DNA of 64,000 bases from Zygaena filipendulae (GCA_907165275.2 OU015657.1:10563001-10627000); one strand, 5' to 3'; numbered from the stretch's first letter, positions 34,791 to 46,837 are shown. Notes: generated by a model not told the origin, from the letters alone. Program-made: numbers and translations.

Positions 34791-36079
34791 ATAAGAGCTC
34801 GCTTTTTCATCCGACTTGCTTCAAATTTATCATCACTGCCATGGACCAATTAAACTGCTCAGCTCCTATGTGTTTTAGCGTTATGTTATATAGCCTACCT
34901 GCCCAGGACTCAGGAGTATGGACTACAATCGTACCAAGTTTGGTTACACGTTCCCTATTGCCATGAACTTAGGATATTTTTTAGTGAAAGTAGATAAGAA
35001 GATCATTTTATTTACTGAATGTTCGTTTAGTCCAAAAGATTTCATTTTAATTTCGATATTGTACCTACCTTTGATTGCAGACCTACGAACGCCTAAATAT
35101 TATTTATTACGGAAAAGAAAGTTTAATCACATCGAAAACCCACGTACATAGTATGAAATATCGTATAGCATATTAAATTTACTCAGAGCTTCACTTTTTG
35201 ATTGCCTGTATTGAATTATACATATAATCGTAGAATACCTATAATCTTTCAAAGCAATGTAATTTCAAACATTTCCTAAAGAAGCTAATAGACAAAGAGA
35301 TAGTATTAGATAGTAAACAGGTTGTTGAATGTTGAGTAAATAAGAACACTAACCGTAACGACGCAGCTCATAGGGTAGGATTCCGTTGCCGATACAATTT
35401 AAGCACAGCAAAGACAGAAAGTACCTACGTAAATAAGCAGGTACTTATGTAAATATATAAGTAAAAAAAAAAATTGGTTTCTCAACTAAACGGAAGGCAT
35501 AACACTGCTGAGAATCTTGAATACTATCTATAGGTATCCATTATGCAAGTTAGCGTTATGGTGCCGGCGTTATTAGAAGAGAGATATATTTTTCTTTTAC
35601 ATCTTCTAACGATGCTTGGCGCGTGACGTCACATAGTCGAAGCGAGGCGTAACAATAGGCGTGCCAATTCCTCGATGAGCGAAGCAAGCGCACGGCATGC
35701 CGCCAACAAGATGGCGGACGGTGAAAGTGGAAGGTGGCCGATGGCATGGCAGTATCGTCCGACAATGCCTCTCTTGCTTGCCGACGCTAGACGCTCCAAA
35801 GGTCAACGTTAGAATGTGGATGTGCCTATCAAATACTCATTGATTTCGTATTATGGTCGGTGTACATAAAGAGCGTGAAATTGTTCAAAGGTTACGGTAC
35901 GGCAAGTTTCAACGTAATTTAATTTCCTTCCTTCTAAATGCATCAGGTACACTGGATGAAGAGGAGAAGCACGGAAATACAAGCACGACTAAGTCCATCG
36001 GGATATTTTGATAATATAATTAGTTTTCACCCCTCGAACTGAACACATGTATCACATACCTACAGTACTTATATGTATC
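34791..36079. other. No supported gene
   Basis: A 77-codon frame at 34918 has no motif. The region 35600-35800 is CG-enriched around 'gcgtgacgtcacatagtcga' and 'gccgccaacaagatggcgga', which resembles promoter composition. Confidence 0.35.
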
Positions 36080-36115
36080 TACTAGCTGGTGCCTGCGGTT
36101 TCACCTGCGTGAATT
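36080..36115 (-). repeat. R repeat fragment
   Basis: 'actagctggtgcctgcggtt' then 'tcacctgcgtgaattttcaa'. Only the 3' end is left. Confidence 0.5.
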
Positions 36116-36719
36116 TTCAACCCTTGCAATGACAGTAATGACGTTAGATTTTCTCACTCTTTTAAAACGAAGTGGTTATATACTCTTTAGTCTCAAAGAA
36201 AATATAATCACATCATCTGTCTCTCCAAGCCTTAAAACTGTCACTTCGCGAAAAATCAATTCAAAAGAAAAAATATGCATAATTATCATGTTCGTTATGC
36301 AACATTATATGGAAGCTTTCGACCATTGCATTGCACTGAAGTCTTTAAATGATGATAACTTTTTCCCCTATGTCCTATTTTGATGAAACAAAGCCCTATG
36401 TTTCGGATGGATCCAGGTTCTTGATGTACCTGGCCGTCCTGGGACAATCTCCCAATGTTAGACGTGCGCACCTTGCTGGTATTGACGTCGCTGGTGGCGC
36501 ACGCCTCCACGCACCCCTGAATGCGTAGTAGGTATTATGGGTACCAGGTTCGACCCACTAGGACCTCGGAGGAGAGCAGGAATGTTGATGGCGGTGAATT
36601 CAAAAGCAATTCTTCAAGTTTCTTATTTCGGAATTCCCCAGGTTTCGGCTTCCTTATTCCGCTGTTGCCTCTTCGGTGGCTGTGTTGCGACTGAGTGCCG
36701 GACCGACTCGAAGCCTTCT

Positions 36720-36904
36720 CTTGCTGCCTCCCCGAAGGGGAGGCAGCAGAGGTGTCTGCGTCGGGGCAGAGCCCCCTGCAGTGGGCGATCCCACGCTGTC
36801 CGCCACTACGGACAGGAACTGGGGGGCGGTCTACAGACCGCGTGGATCGTCGGGGCGGAGCCGACGCCGCCCGTCAGGGCGGCGTCCAGGCTCCGTCAGC
36901 CAAG
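36720..36904 (-). repeat. LINE 3' region with a row of perfect stem-loops
   Basis: Downstream of the reverse-transcriptase stop are consecutive hairpins. The stems are 11 bp (36723-36747, loop GAA), 5 bp (36763-36775), 5 bp (36781-36794), 7 bp (36796-36815), 6 bp (36826-36841), 5 bp (36849-36865) and 8 bp (36865-36884). Such structures suit template recognition by the element's own reverse transcriptase. No poly(A) tail is obvious on the far side. Confidence 0.6.
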
Positions 36905-37690
36905 CTAGGTGGGCTGCGTTGGCTCGTCATCGCGAGCGATAAGCTCGCGCGGATATCGCCTCCCCTCGGGTGGACGGGCGTGGAGGGGGGCCAGACCACG
37001 GATGTGATCGTGGTCCGACGCATCCGCCCGCTCGAACATCCGAGAGGCGAGCCGCTGGACGAACTCATCCAGCGGCTCGACCCTCAGGTCCCTCTGGATG
37101 GTGGAGTTCCTCACGTAGCGAGGAGCTCCGGCAGCGGCACGCAGTGCCAAGGCTTGCTGCGATTGCAGGCTCTCGAGCAGGGAAGCACATGGCAGTGCGT
37201 ACCATGCCGGAGCGGCGTAGGTGAGTCGGGGCCTAATGTAGGTCTTGTAGACCCCGACTTTTACCCTCAGAGGGAGCCGAGAGTCGAGCACGCCGCGCAG
37301 CTGATACCGCGCGGCGCGGGCGCTCGCGATGACTTTTCTCACGTGAGGCCTCAACGTGAGCCGACGATCCAGCGTGACCCCCAGGTACTTTACCTGAGGG
37401 GACCACGCTATGTCCTGCCCGTAGAGGCGGAGAGGTGGCGGTGGGCGTTTAAGGTTGCCGACGCATATGGCCTGTGTCTTCCCGACATTGACCGACAATC
37501 TCCACTTGGAGAGCCAGTCCGGGAGGAGGTCGAGCGTGCGCTGCAGCCGTTTCGCGGCGAACGCAGAGCTCATTGATGAGGTGTAGTACGCCGCGTCATC
37601 GGCGTACAGAGCCAACTCGACCCCATCCCCCACTGGGATGTCGTCGGTGTATCGGGAATAACAGGCCGGGGAGAGGCAGCTGCCAGTGCC
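36905..37690 (-). pseudogene. Jockey-type LINE reverse transcriptase, C-terminal part
   Basis: The minus-strand frame reads SCLSPACYSRYTDDIP (RT block with SP), VELALYADDAAYYTSS (catalytic YADD), LSKWRLSVNVGKTQAICVG and VKYLGVTLDRRLTLRPH, which is the order of the RT palm and thumb in Jockey/CR1-clade LINEs. It then continues through the C-terminal 'YKTYIRPRLTYAAPAWY' segment to a stop at 36905-36907. The endonuclease and the RT N-terminus are missing: similarity starts abruptly near 37690, the usual 5' truncation of a LINE insertion. The YADD residues are intact and no frameshift is seen, so the copy is fairly young. Plus-strand frames over this region are shadows. Confidence 0.85.
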
Positions 37691-37710
37691 GGACCAAAAA
37701 ATGGCCCGCC

Positions 37711-37717
37711 TTTTATA
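37711..37717 (-). promoter_or_regulatory. TATA box in GC-rich flanks
   Basis: On the minus strand the sequence is ggcgcgTATAAAAGGcgggcc, a textbook TATA box. It sits roughly 25-30 bases upstream of the point where the LINE sequence starts. It could be a resident promoter that was hit by the LINE, or chance. Confidence 0.35.
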
Positions 37718-37789
37718 CGCGCCTAATTTACGCGACAGAGAGCCGCGTCGTTTTGTCCCTTTTTGCGCGGTATTTTTCACTTTAGCCGA

Positions 37790-38425
37790 AACCTTTGGAA
37801 CCCTTTTTTATTTATTAAACTTTAAAAAATCCTTACAAATTATATATTATTATTTAGGTAATTGTACGTACTATCTTATGAAATAATAATATATTACAAT
37901 TCTCCATGGAATAAAAAGTCATGAAACATTATATGCCCAAAAATCTATGTCAACGAATTTTCACTAAACAAATTTTGCCATATCTTTTAAATTAATAAAG
38001 CAATCGACATAAACCCTTTTGTAATGTTAATTTTAGACATTATCCTTTCTTTTAAAACAAATTTCGTTAAAATATATCTTATTTAAAATCTTATTTTCAA
38101 GTTATGCACTTAATGATAGAGAATTTTTCCCTTATTTTTGAAAAATCTTATAAGATTCCAATTAGAAAGTTTAACCTAGTCTGAAAAATCTAATAAGAAC
38201 ATAAGTAAAATTAAAAATAACCCTTACAGCTAATTAAATACACTAATTACCTTATAAACTAATTGGAAAACAACGAAATTTATAGAAATAATAGAAAATC
38301 CAATTAAAATGTTTGAATCTAATAGGAAAACTATAAATAACCTTACGTAATGTCATCATCAAATAGTCAAATAAGAAACTTAATAATAAAAACCAAATAA
38401 ATCTAATTAGACTATTTACATACGT
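37790..38425. other. Extremely AT-rich block
   Basis: Composition drops sharply at about 37790 from GC-rich to very AT-rich. Short motifs recur, such as 'aaatctaataag', 'aatcttataagattcc' and 'ccaattag'. No frame or hairpin ends could be fixed. Confidence 0.4.
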
Positions 38426-38529
38426 TCATAATTTGCGATCTAGTGTAGTGTGCACAACGCGCCACTAACTGCGCACAAGGCGCTACTGGACGCTGGACGT
38501 GGTTTCGTCGCCGACACCCTATGTTGCTC

Positions 38530-38630
38530 CAGACTTAGCTTAATCTACTACTGAAAACTGCATGACAACCCGTTCAGTAGATGCGGAGATTATCGCGAAC
38601 AGACAGACAGACAGACAGACAGAAAATAAT
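38530..38630 (-). repeat. R-type fragment with (GACA)n
   Basis: 'actgaaaactgcatgacaac', 'ccgttcagtagatgcggaga' and then a (GACA) run at 38598-38621. The 3' core is absent. Confidence 0.5.
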
Positions 38631-39768
38631 TTTAAAAACTTTTTTTTGGCTTGGTTACTCTTCTTTTATCACCCCTCTCAATTTTAGGTAAAAATAATCA
38701 ATATACAGAATCGCGGATTCTAGTCCTTTATTATAGTAATAGATGTATATTTATGTAATTTACACTGTATACTCGTATGTACCGAATACACGGTATTCAA
38801 AGTTCTCCAATATCGCATTATTGCTTCGTCTAACGATGTTTCGAGAATCTGAAATTGGTTTTGTATGACATTGAGACTCAATTGAGTTCGCCGAGGCTGT
38901 TTAGTCGACGATTTCCCAATACAGGGGTAATTTTGCAACGTTATTCTCACGGAACTACGTTTATTATGAATTGCTGGTATATCATTACTCGTGAGACTCG
39001 ACTATATTATAATGAATCATTCTCAGGGTTACTTCCTGCTCTTCATTTCTAAATCTATCATTTGATACGACTGTCATAACCTTCAATTAACACCTACACA
39101 TACCTACATGAAAATCGAAGAGAACTGCCTTTTACACAGGTTCATTTAGTTGTAATCGATTGAAGCAGGTAGGAATAGTAGCCACGTAGACGCATGGCAT
39201 GACAGATAAACTGACAAGCCTCGCGTTGTATTTCCAATTTATGGACGCGTGCGCAATCTTCGCCAATTACCGTCCGCCGAGGCTAACCTTGCAGGCGAAT
39301 TTGCGAGGATGTGACGTCATCAGCCGATAACGTTTTGTCTGCCTTTTGCAACAAACGATTTTACCTCTATCCCAAAGGTTAAAGATACCCTTCAGCCGTC
39401 TGTATACGACAGCAAAATAAGCAACTCGATCGTATTAAAGTTGCCTTGGTATTGGTACTTTCCGCCGGCAATTTTATCATCGAAAATTACTTTCCGATAA
39501 CTTTTGTAGGTTGATTTCCTAAGAAAGTGTGACATGTCGTTATCTTTAGGAGGCCTAACGTTACAGTTTGAATCTCAAAATGTTTTTATTGATATATTTA
39601 ACTCTATCTCTAAAGTCTAAAATGTAAAGAAAAAAGCTAAACAAAAACAATCCACAAACAATCAAAAAATGCCGGCCGTTTGTTAACGGATAAATTACAT
39701 TATTTGCCTGCGACAGATAAATATATATTGAGTAATATAATTATTATTATTATTAATTGCACCATTAT
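38631..39768. other. No gene recognised
   Basis: Mixed spacer; a TGACGTCA site occurs near 39312. No repeat assigned. Confidence 0.45.
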
Positions 39769-40757
39769 CATGAGGATAAAGATCGATTTGTTCCTGTTTC
39801 GCCTTAAGTTTTCGTCCCACATTCCTAAAAATTCTTGTTTCGCCCCGTGTTATTTTTATTCCTGTTTCGGGTCACTTTATAAAATGTTACTTTAGTAGAG
39901 TCAGAAAAGAAAGTGAATTAAAACAATCTTTTATATACATAACGATAGCTTACCCGAGTCTAAGCATTACAGGATAAGGTCCTGAGGATTACGGTACAGA
40001 GCTATCTCAGCCTGTCTCAAAAGTACCTAAACGGACCAAGTAGTAAAGTTATCTTGAATCTATGTTCATGCATCAAGGTGAAGGTGGGGAAGCGGCAGGT
40101 AAAGGTTGGGATTGGATGCATAAATAAAATTGTACAATATAATCATCATTAAATAGAGTATTATTAAATAAATCACTGATTTAAAAAAAAAGAATCACAG
40201 ATCAGTTACATTAATTTTACAGTTTAAAATATAAAACAAGGCCCATTTTCTATATAGGTCTTTTATTAAAAATTTAAAATTATCATCAGAATATAGACCG
40301 CTATACAAATAGCAAATAAAATTTAATTTTTTTATGAATGTAGCCTAAACTATGTAAATTTAGGTAGTATACTGGGTACCTATAACTTGTAAATCTATAA
40401 CTAAAGGTTTTGCATATATGCCTTTAACAGTTATATCAAAGTAGTCGGAAAGAAGTGGCTTCTGTTGCCATTTTCCGGTATTAAGTAACATATTGTTGAG
40501 TTTATAAAAGATTATTAATAATACGATTTGTAATGATTTTTAAGCTGACTGTACAAAACATGTTGTAAAATACACGAATTACTACTCGAGGCGAAACAAC
40601 AATAAAAAGTGGGACTAAACAAGAATAAAATAATAAGTTATTCATTACTATTATTTTCGAGACGAAACAGGAATAAAAACTGGGTTGAAAAAAGAATTTT
40701 TTATGTGGTACGAAACTCTCGGGGCGAATCAGGAACAAATCGATCTTTTTCATAAAC
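39769..40757. mobile_element. Foldback element with repeat-built arms
   Basis: The left arm (39769-39895) begins 'agatcgatttgttcctgttt'. The right arm (40500-40757) ends with its reverse complement, 'aacaaatcgatctttttcat'. Each arm repeats a 'ttcctgtttcg' motif about every 40-60 bases. The middle of about 600 bp is unrelated AT-rich sequence with no transposase. This layout recalls the Drosophila FB foldback class by structure only. Confidence 0.6.
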
Positions 40758-41940
40758 ATGCGCGGAAATATTGTGATTACTTTTGAATAAAGAACACGTG
40801 AAGTATAATATTTACGTAGACTGAAAAACCAAAATCACTTCCGGGCGCGTTCTTTGAATTTGGAACGAAGAGCGCGCCGGCAATGTTGTATGAAACGGTG
40901 TGCTGTTTGAATTTAGAACCCTTTCATCTATCGTACACATTGTGTTCTCGTGGCTGTATAGCAAACGTAGTGATTACCTTCTCTCTGTGTATGGCCACAG
41001 ATGCGTTTACCTTTCGGCACAAACTGTAAAATAAAAATAAAAATTGGCGGTAAAGCGGAGTTCGTTGTCATTTTGTTAATAAATTAAATTTATTAAATAA
41101 AAGGCCCTTTTTTATTTACTGGCATTTTTTTAAGAAAAGCACTATACCTAATGCCTCGGCCGAAATGCCAATTGCCTATTTTGCTGCCTTGCAATAATGT
41201 ACTATTATTATTGGAGCTTATATAAAGTGTAGATAATTTTTTTTTTTATTTAGATTATTAATTATTATATCCTCATGAAATAACTTACTCTCTTTCGCAT
41301 TTATATAATATATTATTATGTATAGGTGTTGTTGCACTATCACAATTTTACATGTACAATATAACATATAAGTATATAATATCATAAGAGACTATGTCGA
41401 AAAATAATAAAATGGGGAAAAAGAGAACTCAATTTCTTATCATTCACATTTCACTGTTTATAAACGACAAGTAAGTATTCTGCTACAAAAACAGATGCTA
41501 CTTTGAATTTAATCAGTATTTCAATTATACTATATGTTCGATGAACATACCTTATAAATTGTAATATATCCGAAAATCAATCTCCTGATCTCAATTTTTT
41601 TACATAACCTCTTAAAAACATCGTATTTAACAATGATCGAGACCCGAAAAATACTGTGCGATAACCCCTCAGCTTGGACACAATCGGAACGCATAGGACG
41701 CGCGATAACACATAGGGACCGACTCGAGGCCATTAACCTCTGCCTATCAGCTGACGACATCGCCCAACCGTGGGGAAATAATCTTTTGTGTCATTTCGTT
41801 GTCCGATTGCCGCCGATCGATCGTCCCTTCTTCGTCACAACAAGTGGTAACTAAACACAATGCGCGGAAAATAACCTACATTCTATTCGTTGAATGTTCC
41901 TCTAGGTATTGGAATAGGGGCATCCTAACTAATACTACAT
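40758..41940. other. No supported gene
   Basis: Includes a CG-enriched patch (40840-40890) and a short segment 'atatatccgaaaatcaatct' (41563-41595) that recurs near 49977, a small dispersed relic. Confidence 0.4.
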
Positions 41941-41941
41941 A

Positions 41942-42125
41942 TATGTATATGTATATTATGTAAATGCGAATGTGTTTGTTTATTGGTTTGTTTGTTACAC
42001 TTTCACGCATTAACTAGTCCGCACGTTGACAAGGATACAGAAAAGGACATAGGGTATTTTATATCCGGAAGTTCCAGGAGATCTACGAAGTTTACACGGG
42101 TGAAACGGCAGGGAACAGTTAGTTA
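41942..42125 (+). repeat. R repeat copy
   Basis: 'tgtaaatgcgaatgtgtttg', 'aaaggacatagggtatttta', 'tccaggagatctacga' and 'cggcagggaacagttagt'. The mariner element begins ten bases after its end. Confidence 0.7.
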
Positions 42126-42134
42126 TGAAATATA

Positions 42135-43180
42135 CCAGGCCACTCAGAAAGTTTTGCGAAAAAAAGTTTTTATGCATAAGACACTGGCCACTTGTAATTA
42201 TTTTGAAACTTCGATTATTTAAAAGTAAAATACCACAGCTGTTCGGTTTTCAAATTTCCCTCCGCATTTTTTTGAGAGCCAATTCAAATTTTCTTGTCTC
42301 GTTAAAAAATGGATCTGCGTCGAGAAAATTTTCGTGTTATGATTTTTTACGATTTCAAATGTGGCTTAAAACCTGATGAGTCATTTGATCGAGTTCGAAT
42401 TGCTTTTATGGATGAAGGACCTTCAAAAGCAACCATCTACCGCTGGTTTTGCGAGTTCAAACGCGGTCGTCTTACTGTGGGGGATGAACAAAGGAGTGGT
42501 CGTCCTACGACGGCTGTCATCGAAGAAAGTGTGTCGCAGTAAAAAAAATAATTCAGTCAGTAATGTCAGTCGACAGTTTAGCTGTTTCAAAATGAACCAA
42601 TGCCTACGAAAGTGAAGCGATCGAGGAGCGCAGGGAAAATTTTGATCGCTAGTTTCTTCACTTTGACGGAGTACCTGATTTCAATTCCACTTCGAGACCA
42701 AAGCAGCATCAACGCCGAATGGTACAGCACAAAATGCCTGCCAGAAGTTTTTTTCTGCAATGAGCAACAAGCGACCGAACACCGGGCTCCGTGGGGTCCT
42801 TCTTCACCACGACAACGCGCCCGCGCACTCCGCGATCAAAACGAGGGACTTCCTGGAATCCACACCGGTCAGAGTCTTGGGACACTATCCTTACAGTCCT
42901 GATTTGGCTGACAATGTGACTTCTTTTTATTCCCTAAAATTAAAAATCAGCTCAAAGGGATTTCCATCGCCGGAAGTCGCGCTAGCAGCGTTTCAGAAGG
43001 CCGTGGAAGAGGTGTCTGCGGAGGACTGGAAAAAATGTTTTGTAAATTGGTTCAGACGCATGAAACTTTGTATAGAGACTAGTGGAGAGTTCTTTGAAAA
43101 GATTTAGTAAATATTTTTTTTTCATAGAGGTTTTTGTTTCATGGTTTTTTAGTTTCTCAAAACTTTCTGAGTGTCCCACG
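42135..43180 (+). mobile_element. Mariner element with TA duplication, internally deleted
   Basis: TA lies at 42133-42134 and at 43181-43182. Inverted ends share CACTCAGAAAGTTTTG (left from 42141; right as CAAAACTTTCTGAGTG). The length of 1046 bp is shorter than the usual 1.25-1.3 kb. An internal deletion and frameshifts have removed function. It is inserted next to an R repeat. Confidence 0.9.
42309..43107 (+). pseudogene. Mariner transposase, dead
   Basis: The N-terminus is intact for about 77 codons: MDLRRENFRVMIFYDFKCG, ATIYRWFCEFKRG and DEQRSGRPTTAV, the paired helix-turn-helix DNA-binding part. It stops at 42540. Then comes NEPMPTKVKRSRSAGK in another frame, and after a further shift RGVLLHHDNAPAHSA, with the second catalytic aspartate in HHDNAPAH. 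The C-terminus (YSPDLADN...WKKCFVNWFRRMK) runs to a stop at 43105-43107. The TGDE region with the first catalytic aspartate is deleted, and the usual SPDLAPCD block reads SPDLADN with its following residues altered, so the third catalytic aspartate position is in doubt. Confidence 0.9.
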
Positions 43181-43182
43181 TA

Positions 43183-45169
43183 TACCTACGCAGGTCTAAA
43201 AGCTTGCCAACATTATACATTTTGAACGGGCGTGATTCACATTTATTGAAGTGAGCTCGCTTATTCCGGGTGCGTGAACTCTTTCAACGTCAGGGACTTC
43301 TCCGAACCCTGTTTTATTATAAATAAGACAAAATAAACAACTTGTTTCAAAAGACTTCGTACATTTAAACCTGCTTACTATTGACAGATGATTTAAGTTG
43401 ATTCGCTATTTTAATTCTATAAACATAATATTTAGAACGTAACACTTTTGTAATCACTACTTTAAATTTCTTGATAGCCTTAAGTCCCAAAATTCGACGA
43501 AATCTCATGTAGAACAATGCCTATTCTGTCTACGATTTGTGAACTCTACCTAATCTCAGAACATAAAACGTCCTAGTTGAAAAAATCATACCTTTGCCGA
43601 ACATTCAGATGTAAACATCAGCATGGTGTTTTCCTTAGGTATATTATTGTTTGATCTAAGAATGGAAGCGAGAGCGCGTGGGAGGAATACGCGACTCTAC
43701 ATGAAATCTCATAACTTTCATGTTTGGGATATTATGTCTACCTTTACACCCACAAACATTCTAGAGCTTTTGTTCTATTTTATACCTTACCTTACGTACC
43801 TTTAGATATTCTGAACGAAACTTCATTGGGATCGGCACGTAAATTAGAAAAAATGAAACGTCACAAACGTTGCAGAACTTCTTGGATGGGCAGCAATATC
43901 TATTCTATCGCCACCGAATATATTGTAATACAGCGCGATATTTTTTTTTTAAGTAAATAAGTATCACAAATTTCTATCCCATTCTAATTTAAAAAAGCGT
44001 AAAGATTTCCTACTACATCGAAATTAAATCATATTAATTAGGATTCCGTCAGGTGTCCGTGCTGGAAACATGCTGTTTTGTTTGTTAAATCTCGTTTTAA
44101 TATCCTAACTTTGTCTGCCTATATTCGGATGAGTAGTTTTCTTTTCTTCTATCTTCTGTTAATTTCGTATCTACTTAGTCTTCGGTTATTAAAATTCTAA
44201 TATTAATAATAATTATATTGGACCGACTACCCTATACACTTACCGATTTGGTCGTGATCGGGCGGTTGGTGCCAACCAAATTGGATCGTCTGTTAGTAGT
44301 ATAAGGCCTCACAGTCAAAAGTCGTGATAGTTGTTGCCGATTGCCGATTATACGTATATGTATGTATGTATGTAGGTCGTCGGATGTCCTTCATCATTAT
44401 GAGTTTGCAAGTTTTATCTAGCTTACAAGCAGGGACACATCACTGACAACATGCGAAATTATCGTGACCTACATAATAAGCAGCGCGCCGCTGCCAACGT
44501 TTATATACTTTGCGTCGTTTTGCTAAAAATAGATCCATGGTTGAGAAAGCACGCCCATTGCACACGATAGTTTTTTTTTTTTTATGAGCATTTTATTTTT
44601 GTCTATAGCGCCGGTATTGATTGCATACCACAGCCTACAAAGTGCATTCTTAGTGGCAGCGACTCCGATCTTGAGTGGATCTAGATTATATTGTTTTATA
44701 ATAATATATATCGTTAGACAGTCGTGATTTAGCAATATCAATATAAAATGCCTCAAATGTTATTGCGTGTGCATTGAGTAAATTTTTCATTTTTATACTT
44801 ATACCAACGTATGTAAGAGCAACTTTGAATTTTATAAAATAAATGAACACATGCACCACGTAATAAATGACAGTGACGCACAAATTTTAATTAAGTTTAA
44901 AAATAATTAGGCAGGTAACAAACCTTATACAAATACATAGAACCTACCATTTACAGTAAAAAAAAATAAGTGGTAACTTGATTAGATACCTATCAAACAG
45001 ATGTATGAATTATAAATAACAATGTACCTATGTAAAGTGTCCATGACTAGTTTCACTACCTTAGTTGAATTACAACAAGTGCACGAGGCAGAAGATGATT
45101 TTTTGCTGATCTTTTACTTTTAAATGACACCATGAGTCCACAGATGGCACCCACATTGCTAAAGTGTCC
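43183..45169. other. No supported gene
   Basis: AT-rich. Short frames at 43623-43960 and 44523-44883 show no motifs. No repeats assigned. Confidence 0.45.
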
Positions 45170-45352
45170 TGCCCCCTTAGCCAAATTGATATTTTACAAT
45201 CGTTACCTCATAGAAAACTAAATCGCCATGTCATTTGGTCAGCCAACACTCTAGTTTTCAAATGGTCATACAAAACTAATTTTGATTGGCTGACCAAGTG
45301 ACATGACGATTCGTTACTTAGTTTTTTATTGCGTTAACGATTGTAGAATGTC
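45170..45352. mobile_element. 'ccccttagccaa' MITE, copy 1
   Basis: Starts 'gcccccttagccaaattgat'. The inner arm 'tcatttggtcagccaa' pairs with 'ttggctgaccaagtga', and 'acaatcgtta' with 'taacgattgt'. Related copies with the same outer end lie at 57303-57455 and 63122-63272. Confidence 0.65.
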
Positions 45353-45511
45353 TTTCTTTTTTTTACTGTTTCTTCTCGATAATTTCTTTTTTTACTGTTT
45401 CTTTCTCTTCTCTGAGAAATGGTCGTTTGGATAGTAAAAAACATGTTTTACTTAATTTTTAATAGGTACCTACATTGAACATTTGAATATATTAAATTGC
45501 TTTCCAAGCTT

Positions 45512-45776
45512 ACGGCCATACTCAGAGTCATTTTAACGATTAGGTACTCAATTTTAAGTAAAGATCTTAAAAACAAAACTGCCGCACTCAGAGATGAGAG
45601 ACGTTAATTAAATTAATGTTAATTGGCATTTCACTAATTAAGTTGAATTTAGTTAAACACCAATTAACATTAATTTAATGAACCGTCTTTGAGTGCGGCA
45701 GCTTTGTTTTTAAAATCTTTAGTTAACTACCTACTTAAAATTAAGTAATCATTAAAACGACCCTGAGTGCGGCCAT
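45512..45776. mobile_element. Long palindromic MITE, complete copy
   Basis: Ends 'acggccatactcagagtc' and, complemented, 'atggccgcactcagggtc'. The inner arms 'aaaacaaaactgccgcactc' and 'gagtgcggcagctttgtttt' pair, as do 'taatgttaattggc' and 'accaattaacatta'. A truncated sibling occurs at 55728-55936. Non-coding. Confidence 0.8.
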
Positions 45777-46339
45777 GAGCAAGTTTACAACTGTCACTTA
45801 CACAGCTGAGCAGTGGGAAAAGCCTAGCTTGTTAATAATAATATCAAAGATAATAATAAAAATCCACAGAGTATCTAGGTACCTACCTACCTGAATTCAC
45901 AAATCGTTAAATAAAATAAAATAATTATTTACACAAATCACAAGGTTTACGTATTTACTTACTTCAAATAATCGAATAAATTTTTTTTAATTACCTACCA
46001 ACTAATTTTCTTAATGCGATTTTCCATTTCTTCACGTTATCGCGAGTTTGTGGGTACCGACTAGAGATATTACGGAGGTTGTTTATCGGAACCAAATCGG
46101 AGTAGGAGTTTTAAATTTGGTTTTTCGGAGTCCGAACCGTAATCGAATCGAAGTCGGAGGTGGTGACAGTAGAGAGATGTGTTAATCATCATCCGAAATC
46201 CGTAAATATTGCATCAGACATGCAAAAATCGAGTGTCGGAGCCGAAGTCGGAATCGGAAGTGTAATATCAATCAGAGCTTCCGTCTTATCGGAGTCGGAG
46301 TCGAACTTCCGAAATATCCTTAGGCGTAGGTGGCACTAA
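45777..46339. other. No gene; GGAGTCGG-rich patch
   Basis: Between 46080 and 46320 short strings of the type 'tcggagtcggagt', 'gccgaagtcggaatcgga' recur irregularly, a degenerate simple repeat. Nothing else seen. Confidence 0.4.
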
Positions 46340-46566
46340 TCTAGTCCTTACAATATAATATTATTATCATAACACAAAGTCCTCTGCCGCGTCTGTCTGT
46401 CTCTCCGTTTGCAATAAACTCAAAGACTACTGAACTGATTTTCATGCGGCTTTCACTACTAGATAGAGTGATTCAGGAGAAAGTTTTATACGTATGGTTT
46501 ATCCTGGAATTCCCGCGAGAACTCCGGAATTACCGCGTTACCGCGAGTGAAACCGTGGAGGACTAG
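46340..46566 (+). repeat. RTE-type tail / R copy
   Basis: 'cgcgtctgtctgtctctccg', 'ttttcatgcggctttcacta', 'agatagagtgattcaggaga', end 'gaaaccgtggaggactagt'. It has the same subfamily layout as 28612-28807. Confidence 0.75.
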
Positions 46567-46837
46567 TCTAATACCTAGAATATAGGTAATAATGTGTGAG
46601 GTTCGTGGTAGTAATAATCCTCGGCTAGCTCAAATAAAACATATATTGGGTAAATTAGAGCTTTTGTATTCTTTAAATCGTATCTAGTTCTATCCAAAAG
46701 TCAAAAGTCAAATTTTTAAAATATAAAAGGAACAGATATAAAAATAAATAACAAATATTAGAAATGAGGCGGGATATCATAACGAGTGGCATACGGCCGC
46801 CTCGTTACAAATGTGGATCGTCAGGTCTAATTTCAAT

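Noticed and set aside
36537..37576. Long plus-strand frames (up to 293 codons) over the LINE
   Set aside because: They are antisense shadows of the GC-rich reverse-transcriptase frame, which carries the recognisable YADD and flanking motifs.
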